64,000 nucleotides of DNA, taken from positions 614,197-678,196 of the forward strand of contig NZ_BMRB01000003.1 of the NCBI RefSeq assembly GCF_014648415.1, written 5' to 3'. The translations under genes and the position numbers were made by a program. Below are positions 52,185 through 62,632 of the stretch, piece by piece. The number at the start of each line of letters is the position of its first letter. The stretch's first letter is position 1. Origin of the DNA: Actinokineospora fastidiosa (lineage in GTDB: Bacteria > Actinomycetota > Actinomycetes > Mycobacteriales > Pseudonocardiaceae). Below the pieces are notes generated by a model, which was not told the DNA's origin, did no database searches, and was given only the letters and a program-made list of their open reading frames with translations.

Positions 52185-54278
52185 TCACACTCGTTTGGCC
52201 GAGTCGCCGCCGGAGACCAGCGACAGCACCTCGGCGCCGAACTTCTCCAGCTTCTGGGCCCCGATGCCGGAGATCGCCACGAGCGCGGCCCGATCCACCG
52301 GACGTTGTTCGGCGATGGCCATCAGCGTCGCGTCAGTGAAAATCACGTAGGCGGGCACCTTCAGCGCCCGGGACCGCTCGTGCCGCCACTCCCGCAGCCG
52401 GTCGAGCAGCGGCTCGTCCACCTCGGCCGGGCAGTCCTCGCAGCGGCCCAGCTTGACCGCGAGCGCCCCGACCAGCCGCGCCTCGCACACCCGGCAGAAC
52501 TTCTCGGTGAACCGCTGCCGGACCGTCGACTCCCGCTTGACCGGCAGCCGCGCCGCGGGGTGGTTGTCCGGGATGAGCCCGTAGAGGAACCGGCTGCGCC
52601 TGCGGTAGCGCCCGCCGCCCTCGGTCCGCGCCAGCGACCACGACAGCGACAGGTGCTCGCGGGCGCGCGTCACCCCGACGTACAGCAGCCGCCGCTCCTC
52701 CTCGACAGCGGCGGCGTCGCCGTCGGCGTGCTGGATCGGCAGCGTCCCCTCGACCAGGCCGACGAGGAACACCGCGTCCCACTCCAGGCCCTTGGCCGCG
52801 TGCAGCGACGCCAGCGTCACGCCGTCGACCGAGGGCGGGTGCTGGGCCTGCGCGCGCTGCTCCAGCTCGTGGCAGAACCGCCGCAGGTCGGCGTCGGCCA
52901 CCGCGGCCGCCAGCTCCTCGGCCACCTCGACCAGCGCCAGCAGCGACTCCCACCGCTCCCGCGCCGAGCCGCCCGCGGGCGGTTCGGCCGTCAGCCCGAC
53001 CGCCTCCAGCACCGACCGCACCTGCCCGGGCAGATCGCCGGTGGGCGGGTTGACGGCGGCCGTGCGCAGCGCCGCCACCGCCTGCCGGATCTCCTGGCGG
53101 GCGAAGAACCGCTCGCCACCGCGCACCAGGTAGGGGATGCCCGCCTCGGCCAGCGCCTGCTCGTAGACCTCCGACTGCGCGTTGATGCGGAACAGCACCG
53201 CTATCTCGCGCAGCGGCGTGCCCGCCTCGGCCAGCTCCTTGACCCGCGCGACCACCGCGGCGGCCTCGGCGGGCTCGTCGTCGAACTCGGCGAACACCGG
53301 CTGCGGCCCCGACGGCCGCTGCCCGACCAGCCGCAGCCGCGACCCGGCCGGGCGGTCGCGCGCGGCCGAGATGACCCGGTTGGCCAGCGACACGACCTCC
53401 GGCGTCGAGCGGTAGTCCCGCTCCAGCCGCACCACCACCGCGTCCGGGTAGCGCCTGCTGAAATCCAGCAGCGGCCGCGGCGAGGCTCCCGCGAACGAGT
53501 AGATGGTCTGGTTGGCGTCCCCGACCACCGTGATGTCGTCGCGCTTGCCCAGCCACGCGTCCAGCACCCGCTGCTGCAGCGGGGTCACGTCCTGGTACTC
53601 GTCCACCACGAAGCACCGGTACCGGTCGCGGAACTCCTCGGCCACCGCCGAGTGCTCCTCCAGCGCCGCCGCCGTGTGCAGCAGGAGGTCGTCGAAGTCC
53701 AGCAGCCGGGCCCGGTTCTTCAGCGCCTCGTAGCCCGCGTACACCGCCGCCACCAGGTCGGCGGACACGGGCGTGGACCGGTGCGCCCTGGCGACCGCCG
53801 CCGGGTAGTCCTCCGGCCCGATCAGCGTCGCCTTGGCCCACTCGATCTCGGCCGCGAGGTCCCGCAGCGACTCCCGCTCGGTCGCCGCGCCCGCGCGGTG
53901 AGCCGCCTGACCCACCAAACGCAGCTTGCCGTCGATCAGTTCCCACGGTTCGTCGCCGACCACGCGCGGCCAGAAGTACCGCAGCTGGCGCAGCGCGGCG
54001 GAGTGGAACGTGCGGGCCTGCGCCGCGTGGATGTCCATCGCCCGAAGCCGGGTCCGCAGCTCCCCCGCCGCCCGGGTCGTGAACGTGACGGCGAGCACCT
54101 GACCTGCGGCGACGTGCCCGTCGTGGACCAGAGCGGCGATGCGGCTGACGATCGTCCTCGTCTTGCCCGTCCCGGCGCCCGCGAGCACGCACACCGGCCC
54201 CCTCGGGGCCCGCACGGCGGCCAGCTGGTCCGGATCGAGCCCCTCTGAGAATCCCCGCGCGCCGGCCATGCCCAGCAT
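52185..54278 (-). CDS. uvrD2: ATP-dependent DNA helicase UvrD2
   Basis: 697 residues, superfamily 1A helicase. Motif [12 protein letters not shown], motif [22 protein letters not shown], motif V/VI region [20 protein letters not shown] and [11 protein letters not shown]. The end carries the actinobacterial UvrD2 hallmarks: a tetra-Cys segment ([12 protein letters not shown]...GRCEDCP) and an HRDC domain ([17 protein letters not shown]...[13 protein letters not shown]). 3'-5' unwinding in DNA repair. Start ATG at 54278 or 54269; divergent from the DUF4191 gene. Confidence 0.95.
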   Translation of the reverse strand: MLGMAGARGFSEGLDPDQLAAVRAPRGPVCVLAGAGTGKTRTIVSRIAALVHDGHVAAGQVLAVTFTTRAAGELRTRLRAMDIHAAQARTFHSAALRQLRYFWPRVVGDEPWELIDGKLRLVGQAAHRAGAATERESLRDLAAEIEWAKATLIGPEDYPAAVARAHRSTPVSADLVAAVYAGYEALKNRARLLDFDDLLLHTAAALEEHSAVAEEFRDRYRCFVVDEYQDVTPLQQRVLDAWLGKRDDITVVGDANQTIYSFAGASPRPLLDFSRRYPDAVVVRLERDYRSTPEVVSLANRVISAARDRPAGSRLRLVGQRPSGPQPVFAEFDDEPAEAAAVVARVKELAEAGTPLREIAVLFRINAQSEVYEQALAEAGIPYLVRGGERFFARQEIRQAVAALRTAAVNPPTGDLPGQVRSVLEAVGLTAEPPAGGSARERWESLLALVEVAEELAAAVADADLRRFCHELEQRAQAQHPPSVDGVTLASLHAAKGLEWDAVFLVGLVEGTLPIQHADGDAAAVEEERRLLYVGVTRAREHLSLSWSLARTEGGGRYRRRSRFLYGLIPDNHPAARLPVKRESTVRQRFTEKFCRVCEARLVGALAVKLGRCEDCPAEVDEPLLDRLREWRHERSRALKVPAYVIFTDATLMAIAEQRPVDRAALVAISGIGAQKLEKFGAEVLSLVSGGDSAKRV

Positions 54279-54331
54279 CTTGACAGAGCGCACCGGTGGA
54301 GAGCGCGAGCCCGCCCCGTATCCTGGGGAAC

Positions 54332-55072
54332 ATGGCGGACAAGCAGGACAAGGCGGCTGCCAAGGCAGCGGCCAAGGAGGCCAAGGCGGCCCGCAAGGCC
54401 GAGTCGAAGGCCAAGCGCGGGCAGATCTTCCAGGCGTTCAAGATGCAGCGCAAGGAGGACAAGGGCCTCATCCCGTGGATGCTCGGCGCGTTCCTGCTGG
54501 TCGTGGCCGTGGTCTTCGGCATCGGCTGGCTGCTGGGCATCGAGTGGTTCCTGCTGCCGGTCGGCATCGCCTTCGGCCTGCTCGCCGCGGTCATCGTCTT
54601 CGGCCGCCGCGTCCAGAAGACGGTGTACGGGAAGGCCGAGGGCCAGCCCGGCGCCGCGGCGTGGGCACTGGAGAACCTGCGCGGCCGCTGGCGCGTCACC
54701 CCGACCGTCGCGGGCACGACCCAGCTGGACGCCGTGCACCGGGTCATCGGCCGCCCCGGCGTCATCCTGGTCGCGGAGGGTTCCCCGCACCGGGTCAAGA
54801 CCCTGCTCGGCCAGGAGAAGAAGCGCATCTCCCGGCTCGTGGGCGACACCCCGATCTACGACGTGATCGTGGGCAACGAGGACGGCCAGGTCCCGCTCCG
54901 CGGCCTGCAGAAGCACCTGATGAAGCTGCCCAACAACCTGCGCCCGAACGACATCGACACCGTCGAGAAGCGCCTCGCCGCCCTGGCCAGCCGCGGCGCC
55001 GCGCTCCCCAAGGGCCCCATGCCCCAGGGCGTCAAGATGCGCAGCGTCCAGCGCACCATCCGGCGGCGCTAG
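54332..55072 (+). CDS. DUF4191-family membrane protein
   Basis: 246 residues. Lys/Ala-rich N-terminus ([20 protein letters not shown]), a pair of membrane helices about 48-95 ([39 protein letters not shown]), then a basic cytoplasmic domain with [26 protein letters not shown], the family's conserved stretch. Found next to lipoate or glutamine synthetase genes across actinobacteria; function unknown. The stop abuts that of the convergent RDD gene. Confidence 0.9.
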   Translation: MADKQDKAAAKAAAKEAKAARKAESKAKRGQIFQAFKMQRKEDKGLIPWMLGAFLLVVAVVFGIGWLLGIEWFLLPVGIAFGLLAAVIVFGRRVQKTVYGKAEGQPGAAAWALENLRGRWRVTPTVAGTTQLDAVHRVIGRPGVILVAEGSPHRVKTLLGQEKKRISRLVGDTPIYDVIVGNEDGQVPLRGLQKHLMKLPNNLRPNDIDTVEKRLAALASRGAALPKGPMPQGVKMRSVQRTIRRR

Positions 55073-55555
55073 CTAGCGGATCCGCAGCTCGATCGTCCCG
55101 GTCAGCCGGTCGTGGAAGCCGCGGCCGTCGCGGTCCCAGATCGCGGCCGGGATGACCAGGCCCGCCAGGACCGTCCTCGGCACGGACCGCAGCGGGCCCA
55201 CCATCGCCCCGCCGTCCATCCGCACCACGCGCAGGCCCAGCAGCAGCTTGCCCGGCGTGAAGCCCGCCAGCCCGACGCCGACCGCGGTGATGACCAGCCA
55301 CACGCCCACCGCGACGAGGTTGAACGTCCACTGCGAGGCCAGGTCGTCGAGGTCGCGGTCGACGAAGAGCGACGTCACCAGCGACGCCAGCACCAGGTCG
55401 ACCAGGAACGCGACCAGCCGCGCGCCCGTCCCCGCCACCGAGCCCGGCCCGCGCTCGGGCAGGCCGAGCCGGTCGCCGCGCCAGCGCGCGTCACCCTCCC
55501 GGGGCTCCAGCGCCGCGCCCGCCCCCGACAGCCAGGTGCCACTCCATCTGCTCAC
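55073..55555 (-). CDS. RDD-family membrane protein
   Basis: 160 residues. RDD domain about 45-155: first helix with GARLVAFLVDLVLASLVT (Arg and Asp of the RDD motif), second helix VAVGVWLVITAVGVGLAG, the loop GFTPGKLLLGLRVVRMDGG, and the end RDGRGFHDRLTGT. Membrane protein of unknown transport or scaffold role. The GTG at 55555 lies 6 nt after a TACGCT -10 box and has no RBS. Confidence 0.9.
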   Translation of the reverse strand: MSRWSGTWLSGAGAALEPREGDARWRGDRLGLPERGPGSVAGTGARLVAFLVDLVLASLVTSLFVDRDLDDLASQWTFNLVAVGVWLVITAVGVGLAGFTPGKLLLGLRVVRMDGGAMVGPLRSVPRTVLAGLVIPAAIWDRDGRGFHDRLTGTIELRIR

Positions 55556-55561
55556 CCCACC

Positions 55562-55567
55562 AGCGTA
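55562..55567 (-). promoter_or_regulatory. -10 box of the RDD gene (leaderless start)
   Basis: TACGCT on the minus strand, 6 nt before the GTG at 55555. Confidence 0.45.
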
Positions 55568-55623
55568 GGACGAGGTGCCGCGCGTGCCCGTCACTGGCAT
55601 GCTTCGGGCGAAACCGGCCGTCG

Positions 55624-55661
55624 TTAACACCGACGAAACATCGGGGTGACTGCCGGGCAAC
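55624..55661 (+). promoter_or_regulatory. GlnR box upstream of glnA
   Basis: Four half-sites in the order of the actinomycete GlnR consensus (gTnAC, n6, GaAAC, n6, gTnAC, n6, GaAAC): TTAAC at 55624, GAAAC at 55635, GTGAC at 55646, GCAAC at 55657, each separated by exactly 6 nt. It lies 81 nt before the glnA start. GlnR should activate glnA under nitrogen limitation. Confidence 0.9.
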
Positions 55662-55742
55662 ACCGCCCTCATAGCGTCATCACGCAGAGCGGGGAAGCCA
55701 GCCTGCCCGTCAAGCAGAGCTAGGAGTAAGGAGCCAATCAGC

Positions 55743-57167
55743 GTGTTCAACTCTTCCGACGAGGTCCTGCGCTTCATCGCCGACGAGGACGTGAAGTTCG
55801 TCGACGTCCGGTTCTGCGACCTGCCCGGCGTCATGCAGCACTTCACCGTCCCGGCGTCCGCCTTCGACGAGGACGCCTTCACCGAGGGCCTGGCCTTCGA
55901 CGGCTCCTCCGTGCGCGGATTCCAGTCGATCCACGAGTCGGACATGCTGCTGCTGCCCGACCCGTACACCGCGCGGCTGGACCCCTTCCGCATCGAGAAG
56001 ACGCTGATCCTCAACTTCTTCGTGCACGACCCGTTCACCCAGGAGCCCTACAGCCGCGACCCGCGCAACATCGCGCGCAAGGCCGAGCTGTACATCGCCG
56101 AGTCCGGCATCGCCGACACCGCGTACTTCGGCCCCGAGGCGGAGTTCTACACCTTCGACTCGGTGCGCTTCGACTACACCGAGAACGGCTCCTTCCACGA
56201 GCTCGACTCCGTCGAGGGCTGGTGGAACACCGGCGCCGACGAGAACGGCAACAACAAGGGTTACAAGACCCGCTTCAAGGGCGGCTACTTCCCCGTCCCG
56301 CCGGTCGACCACTTCGCCGACATGCGCGACAAGATGGTCATGAACCTGGCCAACGCGGGCTTCACCGTCGAGCGCGCCCACCACGAGGTCGGCACCGGCG
56401 GCCAGGCCGAGATCAACTACCGGTTCAACACGCTGCTGCACGCCGCGGACGACCTGCAGCTGTTCAAGTACATCATCAAGAACACGGCCTGGCAGGAGGG
56501 CAAGTCCGCCACCTTCATGCCCAAGCCCCTCTTCGGCGACAACGGCTCCGGCATGCACTGCCACCAGTCGCTGTGGAAGGACGGCGTGCCGCTGTTCCAC
56601 GACGAGTCGGGCTACGCGGGCCTGTCGGACACCGCCCGCCACTACATCGGCGGCCTGCTGGCGCACGCCCCGTCGCTGCTGGCCTTCACCAACCCGACGG
56701 TGAACTCCTACCACCGCCTGGTTCCCGGCTACGAGGCCCCGGTCAGCCTGGTGTACTCGCAGCGCAACCGCTCCGCCTGCGTGCGCATCCCGATCACCGG
56801 CAACAACGCCAAGGCCAAGCGCGTCGAGTTCCGCTGCCCGGACTCCTCCGGCAACCCGTACCTGGCCTTCGCCGCCATGGTCATGGCCGGTCTCGACGGC
56901 GTGAAGAACAAGATCGAGCCCCCGGCTCCGATCGACAAGGACCTCTACGAGCTGCCGCCCGAGGAGGCCAAGGAGGTCGCGCAGGTCCCGGCGTCGCTGG
57001 ACCAGGTGCTCGACGCGCTGGAGGCCGACCACGACTACCTGCTCGAGGGCGGCGTGTTCACCCCCGACGTCATCGAGACCTGGGTGGCGTTCAAGCGCGA
57101 GCACGAGATCGACCCGCTGCGGCTTCGCCCGCACCCGTACGAGTTCGGCCTGTACTACGACTGCTGA
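55743..57167 (+). CDS. glnA: Glutamine synthetase, type I
   Basis: 474 residues, GSI-beta type. N-terminal beta-grasp ([20 protein letters not shown]), catalytic [25 protein letters not shown], the ATP/metal motif [51 protein letters not shown] and the active-site arginines. The adenylylation site is Tyr402 in [11 protein letters not shown], the site used by GlnE (encoded 1.7 kb downstream on the other strand). ATP + glutamate + ammonium to glutamine. GTG start with AAGGAG upstream. A GlnR box precedes it and a terminator follows. Confidence 0.98.
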   Translation: MFNSSDEVLRFIADEDVKFVDVRFCDLPGVMQHFTVPASAFDEDAFTEGLAFDGSSVRGFQSIHESDMLLLPDPYTARLDPFRIEKTLILNFFVHDPFTQEPYSRDPRNIARKAELYIAESGIADTAYFGPEAEFYTFDSVRFDYTENGSFHELDSVEGWWNTGADENGNNKGYKTRFKGGYFPVPPVDHFADMRDKMVMNLANAGFTVERAHHEVGTGGQAEINYRFNTLLHAADDLQLFKYIIKNTAWQEGKSATFMPKPLFGDNGSGMHCHQSLWKDGVPLFHDESGYAGLSDTARHYIGGLLAHAPSLLAFTNPTVNSYHRLVPGYEAPVSLVYSQRNRSACVRIPITGNNAKAKRVEFRCPDSSGNPYLAFAAMVMAGLDGVKNKIEPPAPIDKDLYELPPEEAKEVAQVPASLDQVLDALEADHDYLLEGGVFTPDVIETWVAFKREHEIDPLRLRPHPYEFGLYYDC

Positions 57168-57180
57168 TCAGTAGCGGGCC

Positions 57181-57215
57181 ACGGGGCGGCGACCAGGGGT
57201 CGTCGCCCCGTTTCC
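57181..57215 (+). terminator. Terminator of glnA
   Basis: ACGGGGCGGCGACC (57181-57194) pairs with GGTCGTCGCCCCGT (57198-57211) apart from one mismatch; TTTCC follows. 13 nt past the stop codon. Confidence 0.85.
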
Positions 57216-57359
57216 ATATACCCGAAAGAGTGGGTTTCCCGAACCGATACCCGCTGTGGCATTCCCTTGACAGCACGGAAAGCCGTACGCTCCCGCGCAC
57301 ACCAGTCCGTCCGGCTCTCGGGCGGGCGCATCTTTCCCAGCGATCGTCGAGGACCCGCC

Positions 57360-58439
57360 ATGTTCGCAACCCTAGATCCAGCGCGCCTAGACCGGCTGAA
57401 GACGGCCTACGCGGTGCGCAATCTCGATCGGGAAGCCTCGTTCACCCTCGTCCACCACGCCGATCACCAGCCGACCCACGGCGACGTCGTCCTGGCGGAG
57501 ATCACCAAGGTCGGCTACCACCAGCTGCTGGAACTCACCGACGGCCGCAAGGCGCGGCTGTACGTGGGCGACGAGGTGCTGGTCGCCTATGGCGCCCGCT
57601 ACGCCCCCGACCACTTCGAGGCCGAGCTGCCCGACGACCTCGGCGCGTGCGACCTCGTCGCGGCGGGCGGGGTGCTGGGCAAGGTCCGCAGCCGCAACGC
57701 CGCGGTCTCCGCGCCGACGACCGTCCGCCCGCTGGGGCTGCTGGGCGACGCGAGCGGCCGGATCATCAACGTCTCCGACCTGGCGCTGGGCACGCCGGTG
57801 TCGGCTCTGCGCGTTCCGCCCACGTTCGTCGTCGTGGGCACGTCCATGAACTCGGGCAAGACGACGACCGTCGCGTCCCTCGTGCACGGCCTGACCCGGG
57901 CCGGGCTGCGGGTCGGCGCGGCGAAGGTCACCGGCACCGCCGCGGGCGGGGATCCCTGGCTGTTCCGCGACTCCGGCGCGGTCATCGCACTCGACTTCAC
58001 CGACGCGGGCATGGCGACCACGTTCCGCATCCCCCTGGACCGCCTGGTCGACGGCGCCCTCCTGCTGCACGGCCACCTGATGGCCCGCGGCGTGGACGCC
58101 ATCGTCCTCGAGGTCGCCGACGGCCTGCTGCAGCCGGAGACCGCGCAGCTGATGGACCGCCCGGAGATCCGCCGGATCACCAGCGGGGTCCTCTTCGCCG
58201 CCGCGGACTCCTCCGGCGCCCTCTACGGCGTGCAGCGGCTGCGCGCGGGCAACCACCCGGTGCTGGCGGTCAGCGGCCTGCTCACCACGTCGCCGCTGGC
58301 CGTCCGCGAGGCGCAGGCGGGCCTGGACGTCCCGGTCTACGGCGCGCTCGACCTGCAGTCCCCCGCGCTCGCGGGCGAACTGCTGCGCCGCGCCACGGCC
58401 GAGGTGCTGATGGACGAGGTCGGCGAGGTCATGGCCTAG
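57360..58439 (+). CDS. DUF1611-family P-loop protein
   Basis: 359 residues. Two domains: an N-terminal Rossmann-like part (about 1-150, including YHQLLELTDGRKARLYVGDEVL) and a C-terminal P-loop domain with Walker A GTSMNSGKTTT (about 163-173), KVTGTAAGGDPW, VLEVADGLLQPET. The family includes proteins from D-amino-acid/N-acyl-D-glutamate metabolism (DgcN type). Its place after glnA could mean a link with glutamate, but the glnA terminator separates them. Its stop overlaps that of the convergent thioesterase gene by 4 nt. Confidence 0.82.
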   Translation: MFATLDPARLDRLKTAYAVRNLDREASFTLVHHADHQPTHGDVVLAEITKVGYHQLLELTDGRKARLYVGDEVLVAYGARYAPDHFEAELPDDLGACDLVAAGGVLGKVRSRNAAVSAPTTVRPLGLLGDASGRIINVSDLALGTPVSALRVPPTFVVVGTSMNSGKTTTVASLVHGLTRAGLRVGAAKVTGTAAGGDPWLFRDSGAVIALDFTDAGMATTFRIPLDRLVDGALLLHGHLMARGVDAIVLEVADGLLQPETAQLMDRPEIRRITSGVLFAAADSSGALYGVQRLRAGNHPVLAVSGLLTTSPLAVREAQAGLDVPVYGALDLQSPALAGELLRRATAEVLMDEVGEVMA

Positions 58440-58849
58440 TCGAGTTTCCCGAGGTCGAACCCGTGCGCCTCCAGAGCGGCGCGCGGGTCGGCCACCAGCT
58501 TGCGCCTGGCGAGGTCCATGACCCCGATGACGCAGGTGATCTCGGCGGACACCGTGCCGTCGAGCTTGGTGATCGTGGAGTCGGCGCGGAACGTCTTGCC
58601 CGCGCCGAACTTCACCTCGCAGGTCACGTCGACCGACTCGCCCGCGCGGATCTCCCTGCGGTAGTCGATGGTGGCCGACAGCAGCACCGGCGCGGTCCCG
58701 GCCTCGATCAGGCTCGACCAGTGGCAGCCCGCGGCCGCGAAGCCCTCCACCCGGGCGACCTCCGCGTACTGGTGGTACACGGCTTGGTTGAGGTGCCCGA
58801 GCGCGTCCAGCTCGTAGCTGCGCACGGGGATGCGGATGCTCCAGGCCAT
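58436..58849 (-). CDS. Acyl-CoA thioesterase (4HBT hot-dog fold)
   Basis: 137 residues. YbgC/FadM-like: RIPVRSYELDALGHLNQAVYHQYAEVARVEG carries the catalytic Asp (ELDALGHLN) and the central helix; then SATIDYRREIRAGESVDV and FRADSTITKLDGTVSAEIT. Hydrolyses acyl-CoA to fatty acid and CoA; chain preference unknown. Single gene between glnE (same strand, downstream of it is nothing else) and the DUF1611 gene. Confidence 0.88.
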   Translation of the reverse strand: MAWSIRIPVRSYELDALGHLNQAVYHQYAEVARVEGFAAAGCHWSSLIEAGTAPVLLSATIDYRREIRAGESVDVTCEVKFGAGKTFRADSTITKLDGTVSAEITCVIGVMDLARRKLVADPRAALEAHGFDLGKLD

Positions 58850-58903
58850 ACCCGCACTCTAAGCCGAACGGCCGACGATCCGGCCGCGCGCGTGACCAGT
58901 CCC

Positions 58904-61894
58904 TCAGTCCTCGTAGAACAGCCGCTCGACCACGCCCCGCGCCCGGCGCGTCGTGCGCAGGTAGGCGTCGACGAACGCGCCGGGGTCGGCGCCGGTGTGG
59001 CCGACGGCGGCGGCGGTCGCGGCCAGCTCGCGACCGGACCCGGGCAGCTGGTCGGTCGACTTGCCCCGCACGAGCGTGGCGGCGTTGCGCACGTGGGTGG
59101 CCAGCAGCCAGGACTCGCGCAGCGCGGCCGCGTCGGCGTCGTCGACGAGCCCGGCCTCCGCCGCGGCGCGCAGGCCGTCCAGTGTGGACGTGGTCCGCAG
59201 CGCGGGATGGGCGTGCGCGTGCCGCAGCTGGATCAGCTGGAGGGTCCACTCGACGTCGGCCAGCCCGCCGCGCCCCAGTTTGGTGTGGGTGTTCGGGTTG
59301 GCCCCGCGCGGCAGCCGCTCGGTGTCCACCCTGGCCTTGATGCGCCGGATCTCGCGGATCTGGGCGGTGTCGAGCCCATCGCGGGGATACCGGATCGGCT
59401 CGATCATCTCGATGAACCGCGCGCCGAGGTCCTCGTCCCCCGCGATGGGGCTCGCGCGCAGCAGCGCCTGTGCCTCCCAGACCTCCGCCCATTGGGTGTA
59501 GTACGCGCGATAGGACTCCAGCGTCCGCACCAGCGGGCCGTTCTTGCCCTCCGGGCGCAGATCGACGTCCACGTGCAGCGGCGGGTCGCCGCTGGGTGAG
59601 CCGAGCAGCTTGCGCAGGCTCTGCGCGACCCGTCCCGCGTAGCGCACGGCGTCCTGGTCGGACACGCCGTCGGCGGGCTCGCAGACGAACAGGACGTCGG
59701 CGTCGGACCCGTAGCCGAGTTCGGCGCCGCCGAGCCTGCCCATGCCGATGACGGCGATGCGGGCCAGGTGGCCGCCGTCCGCCGCCGCCTCGGCCCGGTC
59801 GACGGCGGCCAGCGCGGCCTGCAGCACCGCACCCCAGACGCTCGACAGCGCCGCGCAGACGGACTCGACGTCCAGGAACCCCAGGAGGTCGCCGCACGCC
59901 ACCCGGAGGATCTCGTGGCGCCGCAGCGAGCGCGCGGCGGCCACCGCGTTCCCCAGGTACCCGTGCCGCTTGACGGCGCTGCGCAGCGAGGCGGCGACGT
60001 CCGCGGGGTCGCGGTGGGTCAGCTCGCGCGGGTCGGCCAACAGGCGCAGCACCTCGGGCGCGCGGACGATGAGGTCGGGCACCAGCTTCGAGGTGCCCAG
60101 CAGCGTCGCCAGCCGCTCGGCGACGGCCCCCTCGTCCCGCAAGACCCGCAGGTACCAGGGTGTGGCGGCCAGCGCCTCGGACACCTTGCGGTAGGCCAGC
60201 AGCCCGCCGTCGGGGTCGGGCGTGTTGCCGAGGAGGTCGAGCAGGACGGGCAGCAGCGCGGTCTGGATGGCCGCGCGCCGGGAGACCCCCGACGTGAGGG
60301 CCTTGATGTGCTGCAGGGCCCCGTCGGGCGCGGTGTAGCCGAGGGCGGCGAGCCGGGCCTGCGCCTGGCCCGCCGTCAGCCGCAGCGCGTCGGTCGGCAC
60401 CCGGGAGACGGCGGCGAGCAGCGGTCGGTAGAACAGCTTCTCGTGCAGCCTGCGGATGTGGTTGGCCTGCTTGCGGAACTCCGCCTGCAACGCCTGCGCA
60501 GCCGATCGCCCACCCTCGGGCCCGATGCCCATGGACCGGGCGAGCCTGCGCAGCTCAACCGTGTCCTCCTCGGCGGGGAACAGGTGCGTGCGCCGCAGCC
60601 GCTGCAACTGCAACCGGTGTTCGAGTGTGCGCATGAACCGGTAGGACTCAGTCAGCTCTGCGGCGTCGGTGCGCCCGACATAGCCGCCCGCGCCGAGCGC
60701 GGCCAGCGCGTCCACAGTGGAGGAGAGCCGCAGTGTCTCGTCCGCGCGGCCGTGCACGAGTTGTAGGAGCTGCACGGCGAACTCGACATCGCGGAGCCCG
60801 CCTCGGCCGAGCTTGAGGTCCCGCTCGATCAGCTCGGAAGGCACATGGTTCTCCACGCGCCTGCGCATCTCCTGCACGTCGGCGACGAAGTTCTCCCGGT
60901 CAGCCGCCGACCACACCATGGGCCGCACGACGCCCATGTACTCCTCGCCCAGCTCCCGGTCCCCCGCGATCGGACGGGCCTTCAGCAGCGCCTGGAACTC
61001 CCAGGTGCGCGCCCAGCGCTTGTAGTAGGAGGCGTGCCCGTCCACCGTGCGCACGAGCGCGCCCGCTTTGCCCTCCGGGCGCAGAGCGGCGTCGACCTCG
61101 AAACAGGCCTCGCCCGCGACCCGCATCATCGTGCTGGCGACCCGGGCGGCCACGGCGAGGTCGTCCTCGGCGACGAACACGATGTCGACGTCGCTGACGT
61201 AGTTGAGCTCGTGCCCGCCGCACTTGCCCATGGCGATGACGGTCAGGCGGGCCTGGTCCTGCGCGCCCTCCTGGTCCGCCCACGCGACGGCGAGCGCGGC
61301 CCGCAACGCGGCCTCGGCGAGATCGGTCAGCTGGGCGGTGACCGCGACGTAGTCGGCCGGCGGGACACTCGACTCGACGACGTGGCCGAGGTCGTCCCCC
61401 GCGACCTCCATCAGCAGTCCGCGATAAGCGAACCTCAGCGCGCGTACCGCCTTGCGACCGCGCAGCCGGGCGACCGGCCCCTGCGGCCCGTCTCCCTCGG
61501 CCCCGACCGCGGCGAGCAGCGCGTCGGTGTAGCCGTCGACGGGAGTGCGGGCGCTGGTGAGCCTGCGCCACTCGCTCGGCCGCACCGCGAGGTGGTCGGC
61601 CATCGCCGTCGAGGATCCCAGGACCGCGATGAGCCTGCCGCGGAGCTGCCGGTCCTCGACCAGCGCGGCCCGCAGCTCCGGCCAGCCGTCCGGGTCGGCT
61701 TCCCGCACCCGGTCGAGGCCGCGCAGCGCGACGTCCGGCTCCGGGGCACGGGACAACGAGGTCAGGATCGGCTCGTAGTCCGACAGCGGGCCGGAGTCGT
61801 CCCAGAGACCGGCGGCGCGCAGTTCGCGCTCCGCCTGGTCGCCGGTGAGGCCGAACCGGGCGGTCGACGGGACGGAGCGGGCGGGATCGGCCAT
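58904..61894 (-). CDS. glnE: Bifunctional glutamine synthetase adenylyltransferase/deadenylyltransferase
   Basis: 996 residues with the two nucleotidyltransferase halves of GlnE. N-terminal half (adenylyl-removing): GGHELNYVSDVDIVFVAEDD near residue 232, followed by DAALRPEGKAG. C-terminal half (adenylylating): MGRLGGAELGYGSDADVLFV near 725, then DVDLRPEGKNG. Each half is followed by the GlnD/PII-type helical domain. It adds AMP to Tyr402 of GlnA when nitrogen is rich and removes it when poor. It begins 3 nt before the stop of the upstream amidotransferase, so the three genes GNAT, amidotransferase and glnE form one operon. Confidence 0.97.
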   Translation of the reverse strand: MADPARSVPSTARFGLTGDQAERELRAAGLWDDSGPLSDYEPILTSLSRAPEPDVALRGLDRVREADPDGWPELRAALVEDRQLRGRLIAVLGSSTAMADHLAVRPSEWRRLTSARTPVDGYTDALLAAVGAEGDGPQGPVARLRGRKAVRALRFAYRGLLMEVAGDDLGHVVESSVPPADYVAVTAQLTDLAEAALRAALAVAWADQEGAQDQARLTVIAMGKCGGHELNYVSDVDIVFVAEDDLAVAARVASTMMRVAGEACFEVDAALRPEGKAGALVRTVDGHASYYKRWARTWEFQALLKARPIAGDRELGEEYMGVVRPMVWSAADRENFVADVQEMRRRVENHVPSELIERDLKLGRGGLRDVEFAVQLLQLVHGRADETLRLSSTVDALAALGAGGYVGRTDAAELTESYRFMRTLEHRLQLQRLRRTHLFPAEEDTVELRRLARSMGIGPEGGRSAAQALQAEFRKQANHIRRLHEKLFYRPLLAAVSRVPTDALRLTAGQAQARLAALGYTAPDGALQHIKALTSGVSRRAAIQTALLPVLLDLLGNTPDPDGGLLAYRKVSEALAATPWYLRVLRDEGAVAERLATLLGTSKLVPDLIVRAPEVLRLLADPRELTHRDPADVAASLRSAVKRHGYLGNAVAAARSLRRHEILRVACGDLLGFLDVESVCAALSSVWGAVLQAALAAVDRAEAAADGGHLARIAVIGMGRLGGAELGYGSDADVLFVCEPADGVSDQDAVRYAGRVAQSLRKLLGSPSGDPPLHVDVDLRPEGKNGPLVRTLESYRAYYTQWAEVWEAQALLRASPIAGDEDLGARFIEMIEPIRYPRDGLDTAQIREIRRIKARVDTERLPRGANPNTHTKLGRGGLADVEWTLQLIQLRHAHAHPALRTTSTLDGLRAAAEAGLVDDADAAALRESWLLATHVRNAATLVRGKSTDQLPGSGRELAATAAAVGHTGADPGAFVDAYLRTTRRARGVVERLFYED

Positions 61895-61897
61895 CGG

Positions 61898-62632
61898 CTA
61901 GATCATCGGCAGGGTCGGTCGGGCTGTTTCCGCCGGGGCGAGATCGCCGCGGGCCAAGGCGACGAATCGCTCGGTGAACGGCCGCCAGCACGCCTCGACG
62001 TCCTCGTGCAGCTCCGCGAGCCGCGCGGGCGCCAGCTCACCGGGCTTGGCGGAGGCGGCCACATCCGGGTTGCCCGCCGCCCAGCGGAGCACGGTGTCCG
62101 GCGAGGTCTCGATGTGGAACTGCACGCCGTAGGCGACCCTGCCGACCCGGAACGCCTGGTTCGGGTAGCGCGCCGCGGCGGCGAGCAGGACGGCCGAGTC
62201 GGGCAGCCGCGTCACGACGTCGGAGTGGAACTGCACGACGTCGGGCATCAGCGGCAGGTCGGCGAACAACGGGTCGGTCCACCCGAGGTCGCGCTTGGCG
62301 ATCAGCCCCGCGCCCGCCTCGGCCCCCTTGTCGCCGACCTCGACCCGCCCGCCCGTGGCGACGGCGAGGAGCTGCGCGCCCAGGCAGATCGCAAGCAGCG
62401 GCACACCCTTGGACACGCAGGACGACAGAAACGCGCGGACATCGGCCAGGCGCTCGTCGTTGGCGTTCATCGCGCCACCGAGGCAGACGACGGCCTGATG
62501 GTCGCCGAGTTCCAGGGGATCACGACCGTGGCGGACGACGTGCGGCTCCGCGCCTGCGTCGATGAGCCAGTCGGTCAGCCTGCCGGGCGGGTCGTCGTCG
62601 TCCAGCTGCAGGACCAGGGTGCGTACGGTCAC
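61898..62632 (-). CDS. Class I glutamine amidotransferase-like protein
   Basis: 244 residues. Nucleophile Cys83 in LLAICLGAQLLA, and the His173/Glu175 pair in YGVQFHIETSPD complete the GATase1 triad. No synthetase domain is fused, so it resembles the GMP-synthase-like GATase group, some of which hydrolyse gamma-glutamyl compounds. The GTG start overlaps the stop of the upstream GNAT gene as GTGA, and glnE follows 3 nt after. The link to glutamine metabolism (glnE) supports use of glutamine or a gamma-glutamyl substrate (inference). Confidence 0.88.
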   Translation of the reverse strand: MTVRTLVLQLDDDDPPGRLTDWLIDAGAEPHVVRHGRDPLELGDHQAVVCLGGAMNANDERLADVRAFLSSCVSKGVPLLAICLGAQLLAVATGGRVEVGDKGAEAGAGLIAKRDLGWTDPLFADLPLMPDVVQFHSDVVTRLPDSAVLLAAAARYPNQAFRVGRVAYGVQFHIETSPDTVLRWAAGNPDVAASAKPGELAPARLAELHEDVEACWRPFTERFVALARGDLAPAETARPTLPMI

